A stretch of 64,000 nt of DNA from an uncultured Arenicella sp. (GCA_938045295.1 CALINO010000063.1:32290-96289); one strand, 5' to 3'. Shown: positions 47,167 to 56,460, numbered from the stretch's first letter. Numbers and translations: made by a program. The notes: a model not told the origin generated them from the letters alone.

Positions 47167-48549
47167 ATGAATAAATATAAGGGCCTAGGGTTCTTTCATT
47201 ATGGGGTCTTTGTCTCATTAGTTCTCAGCGCAGTGTTTGCCTATAACTTGTTCTACGGTGACAGGCAGTTGTTTTTACCGGGAGATACCACTCACGGTCA
47301 TCATCAAATAGAAATGGAATGCGAGGCATGCCATGTGGAGTCATTTGAGAGTGGAGAGCCTATGCAGCAAGCGTGTTTGAGCTGCCATGCTGACGCCTTA
47401 GATAAAGCCAGAGACACGCATCCAAAGAAAAAATTCACCGACCCTCGTAATGCCGACTTGTTGGCAAATTTAGATGCCACGCAATGCATTACTTGCCATA
47501 TAGAACATTCGCCTGAAATCACCGGTGAGTTTGGAGTGACCTTGCCTGAGGACTTCTGTTTTTATTGTCATCAAAATATTGCCGAAGAGCGGCCGACTCA
47601 TAAAGAGTTCGAATTTGACAGTTGCAGCGATTCTGGCTGCCACAGCTATCATGATAATCGCGCTTTGTATGAACAGTTTTTGCAGAAGCATATTAATAAG
47701 CCTGAAGTGTTAGATAAGCGTAAATCGTTAGTGCCAAATGGCTTGTCTTTGTGGAAAAAGAAACACTCAGAGCAATTACCACTGACACTTAAACAGCACG
47801 ATGCTGGCTCGTTATTCGCCGCGTCAGCGGATGTCGACGGTATTGTTCAACAATGGGCCAACAGTGGTCACGCTCAAGCCAATGTTAATTGCGGAAGTTG
47901 TCATGCTAATGAACAGGGCGAGACGGTAGGTGATTTGGCGCTGGAGGTGGATTCGTGCACCAATTGTCACGAGCGCCAAAGCCAAGGCTTTAAGCAGGGC
48001 TTACACGGTATGCGTATTGGTGCCGATTTGAGCGCCATGCAAGTGAGTAACGCCAAATTAGACATGCATGAAAGTGCGGCGCACCAAGAGTTAACGTGCT
48101 CATCTTGCCATGACCCTCATCAGCCTGACTTAAAAGCCGCAGCGCTGGAGTCTTGCTTGGGGTGTCACAATGATGAGCACTCTAATAACTACGTAGGCTC
48201 TGCTCATGCGACGCTCTATGAACAAGAGCTTGAAGGGCAGATTGAGCAAGGCCAAGGCGTGAGTTGTGCCACATGCCACATGCCCAGAACCAAAAAAGGT
48301 AAGTCGGTGTTTGTTGAGCACAATCAAAGCCTAACCTTAGAGCCTAATAGCAAAATGCTACGCCCAGTGTGCATGAACTGCCACGGCTTGGAGTTCTCCA
48401 CCGCGGCGTTGGCCGATAAAGAATTGATCATGCGTAATTTTTCTGGGGAGTTTGATTCTGAACACCCCAGTTTCAACATGGTGCGCACTCGTCTTGAGGA
48501 AAAGCGAAAGAGGAAACTTGAGCGAAAAAAAGACAGAGCAAACCAATAA
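47167..48549 (+). CDS. Membrane-anchored 11-heme cytochrome c
   Basis: 460 residues. An uncleaved-looking N-terminal membrane helix (about 12-31) places the rest in the periplasm. I count ten CxxCH motifs (CEACH, CLSCH, CITCH, CFYCH, CGSCH, CTNCH, CSSCH, CLGCH, CATCH, CMNCH) and one CX4CH (CSDSGCH, fifth in order), hence eleven predicted c hemes. Many extra His can be distal ligands. The C-terminus is very basic (RLEEKRKRKLERKKDR). No catalytic signature of NrfA, Hao or OTR was recognised, so it is more likely an electron carrier. It forms a tight cluster with the reductase before it and the monoheme protein after it. Confidence 0.88.
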   Translation: MNKYKGLGFFHYGVFVSLVLSAVFAYNLFYGDRQLFLPGDTTHGHHQIEMECEACHVESFESGEPMQQACLSCHADALDKARDTHPKKKFTDPRNADLLANLDATQCITCHIEHSPEITGEFGVTLPEDFCFYCHQNIAEERPTHKEFEFDSCSDSGCHSYHDNRALYEQFLQKHINKPEVLDKRKSLVPNGLSLWKKKHSEQLPLTLKQHDAGSLFAASADVDGIVQQWANSGHAQANVNCGSCHANEQGETVGDLALEVDSCTNCHERQSQGFKQGLHGMRIGADLSAMQVSNAKLDMHESAAHQELTCSSCHDPHQPDLKAAALESCLGCHNDEHSNNYVGSAHATLYEQELEGQIEQGQGVSCATCHMPRTKKGKSVFVEHNQSLTLEPNSKMLRPVCMNCHGLEFSTAALADKELIMRNFSGEFDSEHPSFNMVRTRLEEKRKRKLERKKDRANQ

Positions 48550-48585
48550 CAGTAACCCAATAGCTTAATTTGATAAGAGGAAAAA

Positions 48586-49143
48586 ATGAACAAACTGAGT
48601 GCTGGATTGTTAACCCTAACTGCCGCGAGCGCTTGCGCTTTACCGGTGGTCGCCGAAATATCACCGCAACGAATGGCTGACGCTATTTACGCGGTGATTG
48701 AATCCGATCGAGCGGTGTACACTAAAAAAGTAGTTAATCGGCTACAAAACGAGGAAGAAGTGATTACGGCCGATGAGCATTGGCAAGATGAGCAAGCCTT
48801 GCCGTTGCCTGCTCAAATGTTGAGAATGGGCGCGGAAGGCGTGGCTGAAAAAGACTTAGGCGTAACGTACGCGCTGATGTCAACATGGCCGATTAACAAG
48901 CAAAATGAAGCGGTTACCGAGATTGAGAAAAAGGGTATGGAGTTTATTATGGCCAACCCAAGTAAGCGCTTTTATTCTGAAGAAGTGCTTGGTGGTGAGA
49001 AATATTTCACCGCAATTTATCAAGACATTGCGGTTTCAGAGGCTTGTGTTACTTGCCACAACGAACATCAAGACAGCCCCAAAGATGACTTTAAATTGGG
49101 CGATGTTATGGGTGGCGTAGTATTAAGGATTAAGCTCGATTAA
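48586..49143 (+). CDS. Tll0287-like (DUF3365) monoheme periplasmic protein
   Basis: 185 residues with a signal peptide (NKLSAGLLTLTAASACALPVVAE). The C-terminal region ACVTCHNEHQDSPKDDFKLGDVMGGVVLRI is the signature of the DUF3365/Tll0287-like family, which has a PAS-like fold binding one c-type heme by CxxCH. Such proteins are thought to sense or relay redox state or gas ligands. It ends the three-gene redox cluster, 36 nt after the multiheme gene. Confidence 0.87.
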   Translation: MNKLSAGLLTLTAASACALPVVAEISPQRMADAIYAVIESDRAVYTKKVVNRLQNEEEVITADEHWQDEQALPLPAQMLRMGAEGVAEKDLGVTYALMSTWPINKQNEAVTEIEKKGMEFIMANPSKRFYSEEVLGGEKYFTAIYQDIAVSEACVTCHNEHQDSPKDDFKLGDVMGGVVLRIKLD

Positions 49144-49301
49144 AGCTGTGGGCGAGCACTTAATCACGGATGTTACTTGCTCGCTTTAATTTCCGAATAG
49201 ACTTATTCAGCCTTAGCGTGGTTACTCAGCGGTGATAGGCTCACGGCAATGGGGTATAATTTTTAATTCAGTACACCCAACTTAAGGCCTGAAACAAAGC
49301 A

Positions 49302-50498
49302 ATGAGATTTTTAATAGCCGGTGCCGGAATAGGCGGTTTAACCGCTGCTTTGTGTTTAGCTAAAGACGGCCATCAAGTGGTTTTGCTTGAGCAATCTCAG
49401 GCGTTTTCAGAAGTAGGGGCTGGCTTACAATGTGGCGCAAACGCCATGAAAGTTTTACAATATTTGGGCTTGGATCAGGCGTTACGAAACAACGCAGTTG
49501 AACCTCAAGCCATTCATTTTCGTGAACACGACTCCGGCAACATACTGTACCAAGTTCCATTGGGTGAGCGGTACCAACGCCAATACCAAGCGCCGTACTA
49601 CCACATACACAGGGCTGACCTGCAAGCGGCTCTGCTTGAACAAGCCAAAGCCTTGCCTAATATTCAGATTCAACTTGGCGCCCAATTGGTTTCATTTTCA
49701 GAAAACGAAACCAGCGTTACCCTTAAACTCAGTAATGGAGAATCAATCGCTGGAGACTGTTTGATTGGTGCTGATGGCGTGAGGTCGCAAGTTCGTGAGC
49801 AACTGTTGGGCACGAATTCAGCACGTTTTACTGGTAACGTGGCTTGGCGAGCGATGGTGCCCATGAGCGCACTGCCTAATGATTTTATGCCGGCACTCAC
49901 GACTAATTTTGTTGGCCCGAGTAAACACATAGTCATGTATTATGTTCGTGCTAAGCAAATGCTTAATATCGTTGGTGTTGTTGAAGGTCGAACTGAAAAC
50001 AGTACCTCGTGGGTGCAAAAGGCGCCTTGGCAAGATTTTTATGATGACTTTGCGGGCTGGCACCCCATGGTGACGCAAGCCATTAATGTGGTAAATAAAG
50101 ACCAATGTTATCGGTGGGCATTGTACGATCATCCACCGTTAGTCAAATGGGGTTCAAACCGCGTTACTTTGTTAGGTGATGCGGCGCACGCCACCTTGCC
50201 GTTTATGGCATCCGGTGCCGCCATGGCAATTGAAGATGCACGAATCTTGCAGCGATGTGTTGCTGAAAACAGCGCGCTAAAAGAAGACGTTCAAATAAAA
50301 GAGGCACTGTCACTCTATCAGCGTAATAGAAGCAGCCGAACGGCGTATGTACAAAAAACCTCAGCCAAGCTTGGTAAGCTTTACCACATTAATAATCGTT
50401 ATTTACAACGAGCCGCATTTGCCGGCCTTAAACTTATCGGCCCCAGTAAAGAGGCCTATTTGCCTTCTTACGATGCCAATACTGTTGCTTTAAACTAG
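49302..50498 (+). CDS. FAD-dependent aromatic-ring monooxygenase
   Basis: 398 residues, group A flavin monooxygenase. FAD motif IAGAGIGGLTAALCLAKDGHQVVLLEQ, the GADGVRSQVR (DG) motif and GDAAHATLPFMASGAAMAIEDA (GD motif) are present. The family includes salicylate 1-hydroxylase and 3-hydroxybenzoate 6-hydroxylase, which hydroxylate phenolic acids with NAD(P)H and O2. No ring-cleavage or regulator gene is beside it, so the substrate is open. Separate from the M28 peptidase downstream in function as far as can be told. Confidence 0.88.
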   Translation: MRFLIAGAGIGGLTAALCLAKDGHQVVLLEQSQAFSEVGAGLQCGANAMKVLQYLGLDQALRNNAVEPQAIHFREHDSGNILYQVPLGERYQRQYQAPYYHIHRADLQAALLEQAKALPNIQIQLGAQLVSFSENETSVTLKLSNGESIAGDCLIGADGVRSQVREQLLGTNSARFTGNVAWRAMVPMSALPNDFMPALTTNFVGPSKHIVMYYVRAKQMLNIVGVVEGRTENSTSWVQKAPWQDFYDDFAGWHPMVTQAINVVNKDQCYRWALYDHPPLVKWGSNRVTLLGDAAHATLPFMASGAAMAIEDARILQRCVAENSALKEDVQIKEALSLYQRNRSSRTAYVQKTSAKLGKLYHINNRYLQRAAFAGLKLIGPSKEAYLPSYDANTVALN

Positions 50499-50521
50499 AA
50501 CAAAAAGAGGAGAGACGAGAT

Positions 50522-51928
50522 ATGTTGTTAAACCAAATAAAGATGATAGGGCTGGCCGCAGCACTTACCGTGTTTGGCTCAAGCGTGACGGCTCAAACCG
50601 AGTTGCTTGATGCCGAGCAAAAAGACATTGCCAACGAGTTAATTGAAACCGCGCTTAACAGTGATTTGGCTTACCGTATTGTGGAGTCATTAACCACTGA
50701 AGTGGGGCCGCGGTTGGCTGGCTCTGAAGCTGAAAAGCGCGCCCGAGAATGGGCACTTAAGCTGGGTGATGAGCTTGATTTTGACCAGGTATCATTAGAA
50801 GAGTTCACCATGCCATTTTGGGACCGGGGCGCGTTACACATCTCGTTGCAAGCACCATACCAACAAGACTTATATGGCATTGCGTTGGGTGGTGCTGGTG
50901 CGTCTAAGCGCAATATTAATGCTGAGGTTCAGTATTTTCGAAACCTTAGAGAATTAAAGCAGGCCTCGGAAGGAGAGCTTAAAGGAAAAATCGCGTTTGT
51001 GGACGGCGACATCATGGTTAAAAGCCAGACGGGTGGCGGTTACAGCCTAGCCAATCAACGTCGCCGCGTTGGTTGGCAGTACGCTGAACAAGCGGGTGCG
51101 AGTGCGCTGGTGGTTCGGTCGGTTGGCTCCGACTCGCATCGTTTTCCTCACACGGGCATGATGAGCAAAAAAGACGACAGCTGGAGCCGTATTCCGGTGG
51201 TGGCAATTTCCAACCCCGATGCCGATCACTTGCGGCGTTTGCACCGGCTGGGTAAAACCTTAAAGATGTCGTTACATTCAGAATCCAAATGGAAAGGTGA
51301 AGTCAGCAGTGGCAATATTATTTTTGATTTAATTGGTCGAGAAAGACCGGAAGAAATCGTGTTGATCGGCGCTCACCTTGACAGTTGGGACTTAGGCACT
51401 GGTGCGGTGGACGACGGCGCCGGTGTGGGTATTGTTTCAGCGGCCGCAGCGTTAATCGCGACGTTGCCTAAGCGCCCTAAGCGCACTATTCGTGTGGTGT
51501 TGTTTGGGGCTGAAGAAGTGGGTTTGTTAGGGGCGTGGGACTATGCCAAGAAGCACGCCGACACGCTTGGCAATCATGTGGTGGCTACCGAGTCTGATTT
51601 TGGGGCTCAAACTATTTGGCGTTTAAGTTCAAATGTTAACCCCGCCGCTAATGGTTTGATTGATGAAATAGCCCATTTGTTAGCGCCCATTGGCATTGTA
51701 CGTGGTGGCTCTGAAGTGCCGGGCGGTGGGCCAGATATTTTGCCATTAGAACGGCAAAAGGTACCGACGGTACGCTTGCAGCAAAATGGCATGGATTATT
51801 TTGATTTACACCACACGCCCGATGACACGCTGGATAAAATTAATCCAAAAGAGTTGGCGCAAAATGTGGCCGCCTATGCCGCTATGGTTTATTTAATCGC
51901 CGATTCTGATGTTCAGTTGAGAAAGTAA
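50522..51928 (+). CDS. Exported M28-family metallopeptidase
   Basis: 468 residues with a signal peptide ending near VTAQT. A PA-like insert (about 120-230) precedes the M28 core: IGAHLDSWDLGTGAVDDGAGV supplies His and the bridging Asp, FGAEEVGLLGA the general-base Glu pair, ATESDFGA the next ligand and DLHHTPDDTLD the last His. It is a dizinc aminopeptidase or carboxypeptidase (plasma glutamate carboxypeptidase-like) working in the periplasm or outside. AGGAGAG precedes the ATG. Specificity unknown. Confidence 0.9.
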   Translation: MLLNQIKMIGLAAALTVFGSSVTAQTELLDAEQKDIANELIETALNSDLAYRIVESLTTEVGPRLAGSEAEKRAREWALKLGDELDFDQVSLEEFTMPFWDRGALHISLQAPYQQDLYGIALGGAGASKRNINAEVQYFRNLRELKQASEGELKGKIAFVDGDIMVKSQTGGGYSLANQRRRVGWQYAEQAGASALVVRSVGSDSHRFPHTGMMSKKDDSWSRIPVVAISNPDADHLRRLHRLGKTLKMSLHSESKWKGEVSSGNIIFDLIGRERPEEIVLIGAHLDSWDLGTGAVDDGAGVGIVSAAAALIATLPKRPKRTIRVVLFGAEEVGLLGAWDYAKKHADTLGNHVVATESDFGAQTIWRLSSNVNPAANGLIDEIAHLLAPIGIVRGGSEVPGGGPDILPLERQKVPTVRLQQNGMDYFDLHHTPDDTLDKINPKELAQNVAAYAAMVYLIADSDVQLRK

Positions 51929-51998
51929 TAGCAATGCATGGGTAAGGAGTCCGTTCTTATATCAGCATAGCCGGCAACCAATAAAGAAGTTGAGTTAG

Positions 51999-52433
51999 AT
52001 GACGAATACCAATATTTCATGCGCAAAGTGCCACAGCACTAATCGTATACCCAGTGAGAAACTGGGTGACCAGCCTAAGTGCGGTAAGTGTAAAACCGCT
52101 CTTTTTCAGGGCAAAGTAATCGAACTGACCGCATCCAATGTGGCCACCACCATTAATAATAATGGCATTCCGGTTATTGTTGATTGTTGGGCGCCATGGT
52201 GTGGCCCATGCCGTTCTTTTGCGCCCACTTACGACAAGGCAGCCCAGGAGCTTGAGCCACAGTTTCGGTTTGCTAAGTTAAACACCGAGCAAGAGCAACG
52301 GGTGGCTGGCCGTTGGAACATTCGTTCTATTCCAACCTTGATTGCGTTTGTTGATGGCAAAGAAGTCGATCGAGTTTCAGGAGCATTGTCCATGTCGCAA
52401 CTGAAAAGTTGGTTGTCGGCTGTGGCTGGATGA
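51999..52433 (+). CDS. trxC: Thioredoxin 2
   Basis: 144 residues. An N-terminal zinc ribbon with Cys8, Cys11, Cys28 and Cys31 distinguishes TrxC from TrxA; active site WCGPC at 67-71, cis-Pro in RSIPTLI. It is a cytoplasmic disulfide reductant, in E. coli induced by OxyR under oxidative stress. Confidence 0.96.
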   Translation: MTNTNISCAKCHSTNRIPSEKLGDQPKCGKCKTALFQGKVIELTASNVATTINNNGIPVIVDCWAPWCGPCRSFAPTYDKAAQELEPQFRFAKLNTEQEQRVAGRWNIRSIPTLIAFVDGKEVDRVSGALSMSQLKSWLSAVAG

Positions 52434-52485
52434 TGGATCAGTGGTGCTTACTATTAACTAACGATTACTAAATACACAGCACCAA

Positions 52486-52522
52486 TAAAAAAGCCCCTGC
52501 TGTTTAAAGCAGAGGCTTTTTT
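52486..52522. terminator. Bidirectional terminator between trxC and the csp gene
   Basis: Stem AAGCC-C-CTGCT with AGCAG-A-GGCTT, flanked by an A run on the left and T6 on the right, so it can end transcripts from both convergent genes. Confidence 0.88.
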
Positions 52523-52547
52523 AGAAATCAAAAGCTAGTTTAGAAAA

Positions 52548-52754
52548 CTAGAGCGGAATGATGTTTTCCGCTTGTGGGCCTTTATCGCCTTGTTTGATTT
52601 CGAACTCAACTTTAGAGCCTTCAGCCAATGTTTTGAATCCGTCGCCTGAAATTGCACTGTAGTGAGCAAATACGTCAGGGCCGTTTTCTTGTTCAATAAA
52701 GCCAAAGCCTTTTGTTTCGTTAAACCATTTAACGGTTCCAGTAAGTGTTGCCAT
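52548..52754 (-). CDS. CspA-family cold shock protein
   Basis: 68 residues, single OB-fold. RNP1 KGFGFI and RNP2 DVFAHY are present. It binds RNA/ssDNA as a chaperone. AGGAAA lies before the ATG. The member (CspA, CspC, CspD type) cannot be fixed, but the long leader (about 175 nt from the promoter at 52963-52936) suggests cold-inducible control as for cspA. Confidence 0.95.
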   Translation of the reverse strand: MATLTGTVKWFNETKGFGFIEQENGPDVFAHYSAISGDGFKTLAEGSKVEFEIKQGDKGPQAENIIPL

Positions 52755-52789
52755 AGGTATTTCCTGTTAAAGCATTAGTTATAAAAAAT

Positions 52790-52810
52790 TGCATAACACA
52801 GTGTTATGCA
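52790..52810 (-). repeat. Perfect inverted repeat in the csp leader
   Basis: TGCATAACAC and its exact reverse complement separated by a single A, 36 bases before the csp start. The lack of a loop favours a protein-binding operator or cruciform over an RNA hairpin, although shorter pairing with a 5-base loop is possible. Confidence 0.7.
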
Positions 52811-52935
52811 GAATTACGTGAAATTCGCGGTCGAATAAAATAACCGAATTACTAATACTACACAGACCTTATGATGCTGACGTAAAACTAGTGGAACTCA
52901 GTTGTGCTTAAACTGAAACGCACATTCAATGCCAT

Positions 52936-52963
52936 ATTATAGGCACATCGTGAATCACGGCAA
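52936..52963 (-). promoter_or_regulatory. csp promoter
   Basis: On the minus strand: -35 TTGCCG (52963-52958), 16-bp spacer, -10 TATAAT (52941-52936). The resulting 5' UTR of roughly 175 nt is similar in size to that of E. coli cspA. Confidence 0.6.
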
Positions 52964-53316
52964 CCCTTTTCTATATGATTAATGTGCTTGAGCAAGTGAA
53001 GTGCGATTTGTTTGGGCTCATTATGCTGTTTTATAAGGCTTTCTTTTGCTTTTCACCGACTTATCTGAGGCGATTTGTTTATGCGCGATTGCGTAGCAGG
53101 GAGCTGATTTATCTTTTAAACACTCTTTATTGAGCCTTAATAGTCACTAATTTGACGTTAATTCTTGGTTGATAGCGACGTAAGCAGCGAGTTAATGAGT
53201 TAGTAAACTTTTAGGTAATTGGGTAATGCGCTAACGCTTTTATTGCCCGGTTAATTCAGTTTGATTTTTCCTGACTTATAAAACCCACAAAATAGACAAA
53301 AAAGTGGTTGAAGGCT

Positions 53317-53345
53317 TAGACCTTGCCCGTAACTTGATGTAGAAT
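53317..53345 (+). promoter_or_regulatory. fusA: EF-G2 promoter, rRNA-like
   Basis: -35 TAGACC (53317-53322, four of six), 17-bp spacer, -10 TAGAAT (53340-53345) and discriminator CGCGC. The -10/discriminator block resembles the two rRNA-type promoters at the right edge, as does the preceding AAAAGTGGTTGA. Suggests growth-rate-linked control. Confidence 0.55.
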
Positions 53346-53516
53346 CGCGCACCAATCGGTGTTGAATCTAGAATCTTCGGGTGCTTGAGTTCAACGCCTT
53401 TTTATTTTTATAGATGCGCGTTTGATCTGCGCGTCTTATTTTTGTCCACATGCCGCTCGCGAATGAGTGTGTGGCAGGGGCTTGGAAAGTAACAACTCAT
53501 CATTGAGAGATTCGAC

Positions 53517-55601
53517 ATGGCTGACCTATCGAAATACAGAAATATTGGTATCTTCGCACACGTTGACGCGGGGAAAACAACCACCACTGAACGTATCTTG
53601 AGCCTAACTGGCAAGATTCACAAAATCGGTGAAGTACACGACGGTGAGGCCACGACTGACTTCATGGAGCAAGAGCAAGAGCGTGGTATTACCATTCAGT
53701 CAGCTGCAACAAGCTGCGAATGGGCTGGCCACCGCATGAACATCATTGACACACCAGGGCACGTTGACTTCACTGTTGAAGTTTATCGTTCTTTGAAAGT
53801 GCTTGATGGTGGTATTGGTGTGTTCTGTGGTTCGGGCGGTGTTGAGCCTCAATCAGAAACAAACTGGCGTTACGCTAACGAATCAGGCGTTGCACGCGTG
53901 ATCTTCGTTAATAAGCTAGACCGTATGGGCGCAGACTTCTACCGTGTGGTAGATCAAGTTGAAAACGTACTTGCGGCTAACGCATTGGTAATGGTACTAC
54001 CCATTGGTATCGAAGACGACTTCACTGGCGTTGTAGACCTTTTAGAGCGTAAGTCTTACGTTTGGGATGACTCAGGTGACCCAACTAAGTTTGAAGTGGG
54101 TGATGTACCGGCTGACATGGCTGATAAAGTTGAAGAGTACCGTGAAAAGTTAATCGAAATGGCTGTTGAAGCTGATGACGATGTAATGGAAGCGTACTTA
54201 GAAGGCAATGAGCCGACTATGGAGCAAATCAAAGCGTGTATCCGTAAAGGTACTAACGAGTTGATGTTCTTCCCAACGTACTGTGGTTCAGCGTTCAAAA
54301 ACAAAGGTGTTCAATTGGTATTGAACGCGGTTGTTGACTATTTGCCTAGCCCAACTGAAGTGCCTGCGCAGCCTATCGTTAATGAAGAAGGTGAAGAAAC
54401 AGGTCGTTTTGCAACGGTTTCTGAAGACGAAACATTCAAAGCCTTGGCATTCAAAATTATGGATGACCGCTTTGGTGCGTTAACGTTCGTACGTATTTAC
54501 TCAGGTGTGCTGAATAAAGGCGACACTATTTTGAACTCATTCACAGGTAAAACTGAGCGTGTTGGCCGTATGGTGGAAATGCACGCGGATGACCGTATTG
54601 AGTTAGATCGCGCACAAGCGGGCGATATTATCGCGATTGTGGGCATGAAGAACGTACAAACTGGTCACACACTTTGCGATCAGAAAGACGTGATTACACT
54701 GGAGCCAATGGTGTTCCCAGATCCTGTAATCTCAATGGCGGTGTTCCCGAAAGACAAAGCCGCTACTGAAAAAATGGGCATTGCTTTGGGTAAAATGGTG
54801 GCGGAAGATCCATCGTTTGTTGTTGAGACTGACCAAGAATCAGGCGAAACCATCCTTAAAGGTATGGGTGAGCTTCACTTAGACATTAAAGTCGATATCT
54901 TGAAGCGTACTCACGGCGTTGAGTGTGAAGTAGGTGCTCCTCAAGTAGCGTACCGTGAGTCAATCACGCAACGCATTGAAGACAGCTACACGCATAAGAA
55001 GCAATCAGGTGGTTCAGGTCAGTTCGGTAAAATTGACTACATCATTGAGCCAAACGAGCCAGGTGCTGGTTTCGAATTCGAATCTAAAGTTACCGGTGGT
55101 AACGTACCTCGCGAATTCTGGCCTGCAGTTGAAAAGGGTTTTGCTCTTTCAATGGACAAAGGCGTATTGGCTGGTTTCCCAACTGAAGACGTAAAAGTAA
55201 CGTTGATTGACGGTGGCTTCCACGCGGTTGACTCATCGGCGGTTGCGTTTGAAATTGCTGCGAAAGGTGCTTACCGTCAGTCATTGCCAAAAGCCGGCGC
55301 TCAAATCATTGAACCAGTAATGGGCGTTGACGTGTTCTCTCCTGAAGATAACGTTGGTGATGTTATTGGTGACTTGAATCGTCGTCGTGGCATGATGAAG
55401 TCGCAAGACTTAACGCCAACCGGTGTTCGCATTAAGGCCGATGTACCACTAGCTGAAATGTTTGGTTACATTGGTGACTTGCGTACCATGACATCTGGTC
55501 GTGGCCAATTCTCTATGGAGTTCTCGCATTACATGCCTTGCCCGCGCAATGTGGCTGACGATGTAATTGCAGCGCAAAAAGAAAAAGACGCGGCTAAATA
55601 A
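53517..55601 (+). CDS. fusA: Elongation factor G, EF-G2 type
   Basis: 694 residues. GTPase motifs AHVDAGKT (14-21), DTPGH (78-82), NKLD (132-135); full set of domains II-V. The sequence ([65 protein letters not shown] near the end) follows the second EF-G of Vibrio, Shewanella and Pseudomonas as I recall it, rather than the str-operon EF-G, and it stands alone without rpsL, rpsG or tuf. It is therefore probably the paralogue; whether it translocates, recycles ribosomes or works under stress is not known here. A canonical fusA should exist elsewhere. Confidence 0.93.
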   Translation: MADLSKYRNIGIFAHVDAGKTTTTERILSLTGKIHKIGEVHDGEATTDFMEQEQERGITIQSAATSCEWAGHRMNIIDTPGHVDFTVEVYRSLKVLDGGIGVFCGSGGVEPQSETNWRYANESGVARVIFVNKLDRMGADFYRVVDQVENVLAANALVMVLPIGIEDDFTGVVDLLERKSYVWDDSGDPTKFEVGDVPADMADKVEEYREKLIEMAVEADDDVMEAYLEGNEPTMEQIKACIRKGTNELMFFPTYCGSAFKNKGVQLVLNAVVDYLPSPTEVPAQPIVNEEGEETGRFATVSEDETFKALAFKIMDDRFGALTFVRIYSGVLNKGDTILNSFTGKTERVGRMVEMHADDRIELDRAQAGDIIAIVGMKNVQTGHTLCDQKDVITLEPMVFPDPVISMAVFPKDKAATEKMGIALGKMVAEDPSFVVETDQESGETILKGMGELHLDIKVDILKRTHGVECEVGAPQVAYRESITQRIEDSYTHKKQSGGSGQFGKIDYIIEPNEPGAGFEFESKVTGGNVPREFWPAVEKGFALSMDKGVLAGFPTEDVKVTLIDGGFHAVDSSAVAFEIAAKGAYRQSLPKAGAQIIEPVMGVDVFSPEDNVGDVIGDLNRRRGMMKSQDLTPTGVRIKADVPLAEMFGYIGDLRTMTSGRGQFSMEFSHYMPCPRNVADDVIAAQKEKDAAK

Positions 55602-55625
55602 GCATATATAGTCGCTCTGAGCCAA

Positions 55626-55648
55626 GTGTGCGCATGTTGTGCGCACAC
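55626..55648 (+). repeat. Hairpin after EF-G2
   Basis: GTGTGCGCA pairs with TGCGCACAC around a 5-base loop; no T tract. Lies just before the terminator and may protect the mRNA 3' end. Confidence 0.5.
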
Positions 55649-55662
55649 TAAGCCTAGCTTTC

Positions 55663-55696
55663 AAGCCCCACTCTGTTAACAGGGTGGGGCTTTTTT
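55663..55696 (+). terminator. Intrinsic terminator after EF-G2
   Basis: AAGCCCCAC (55663-55671) pairs with GTGGGGCTT (55684-55692); the stem continues with CTGTTAACAG inside, followed by T6. Very strong. Confidence 0.93.
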
Positions 55697-55755
55697 GTGG
55701 CTGTGGTGCTGTAAAAGTCTGGCGAATTGAAACAATATCGACTTGAAAGTGATAA

Positions 55756-55826
55756 AAATGATACTTTGTTATCATTTATTGACATTTGTGGGGTTGAATT
55801 TGAGTTGAAAATGATAATAATGATAA
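55756..55826 (+). promoter_or_regulatory. Repeated ATGATA operators before the HTH-receiver gene
   Basis: AAATGATA (55756-55763) and its inverse TATCATTT (55770-55777) form an inverted repeat; direct copies occur at 55809-55816 and 55819-55826. Four copies in 71 bases ending 23 bases before the start codon suggest binding by the encoded MerR-like HTH or another regulator. AT richness makes chance copies possible. Confidence 0.5.
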
Positions 55827-55848
55827 CTGTAGACGGAGTAATTGACAC

Positions 55849-56436
55849 ATGACGGAAAACGCAAGTACCAAAGACTTTTACACAACCATAGAGGCGGCGA
55901 AACTATTAGGAGTTTCGGTAAGAACCGTACAATTATGGGTTGAGCGTAAAATCCTGAGTGCTTGGAAAACCGCAGGTGGGCACCGTCGAATAGATTCTAA
56001 GTCGGTTCATGACTACTTAAAAAGTCAAGATGCGAATTATGTTTCCCCCAGCAGTAAAAAACGGGTTGTAGTAGTAGAAGATAACCCCACGGTAGCTAAG
56101 TTTTATCAAGCTGCCATCGAATCCTGGGAACAACCTATAGAGGTTGTTTGCAAGCAAGACGGATTCGAGGGGTTGTTGGAGATAGGGCAATCGCCACCGG
56201 ATCTTTTGATCTCAGACATATACATGCCAGGAATGGATGGTCTGCAGATGATTCGGTCACTGAGCAAGTCGCAACAGTTGGAAAGCGACAAAATAATTGT
56301 AATCAGTGGGTTGTCTGATGAGAGTATCGCAGAGCGAGGCGGGATGCCAAGCAATGTGACTTTCTTCAGAAAGCCGGTGAGTGTCGATCAGTTAAGGCAT
56401 GCGCTTGCAGAGAAATTAAGTTTTCAAATTGCCTAA
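55849..56436 (+). CDS. Response regulator with N-terminal excisionase/MerR-like HTH
   Basis: 195 residues with reversed domain order. Residues 6-55 are a winged HTH of the excisionase/MerR type (TTIEAAKLLGVSVRTVQLWVERKIL...TAGGHRRI). About 68-190 is a receiver: VVVEDN, phospho-acceptor Asp in LLISDIYMPGMDG, Thr/Ser position VISG, Lys in FRKPVS. Most response regulators have the receiver first. It is followed by its own terminator, then by the H-NOX and kinase genes, so it is a likely output of that kinase by context. ATGATA repeats upstream suggest self-control. Confidence 0.88.
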   Translation: MTENASTKDFYTTIEAAKLLGVSVRTVQLWVERKILSAWKTAGGHRRIDSKSVHDYLKSQDANYVSPSSKKRVVVVEDNPTVAKFYQAAIESWEQPIEVVCKQDGFEGLLEIGQSPPDLLISDIYMPGMDGLQMIRSLSKSQQLESDKIIVISGLSDESIAERGGMPSNVTFFRKPVSVDQLRHALAEKLSFQIA

Positions 56437-56460
56437 GCTGTAGAATAGTTTTGAACGAGT

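Larger units (their letters stand above)
52755..53516. other. csp/EF-G2 divergent region
   Basis: Holds the csp leader and promoter on the left and the EF-G2 promoter on the right (53317-53345). The central 330 bases (52990-53316) show no ORF, tRNA or strong repeat. Confidence 0.6.

Noticed and set aside
53517..55601. EF-G as part of an incomplete str operon
   Set aside because: No rpsL, rpsG or tuf on either side, and the sequence follows the EF-G2 branch.
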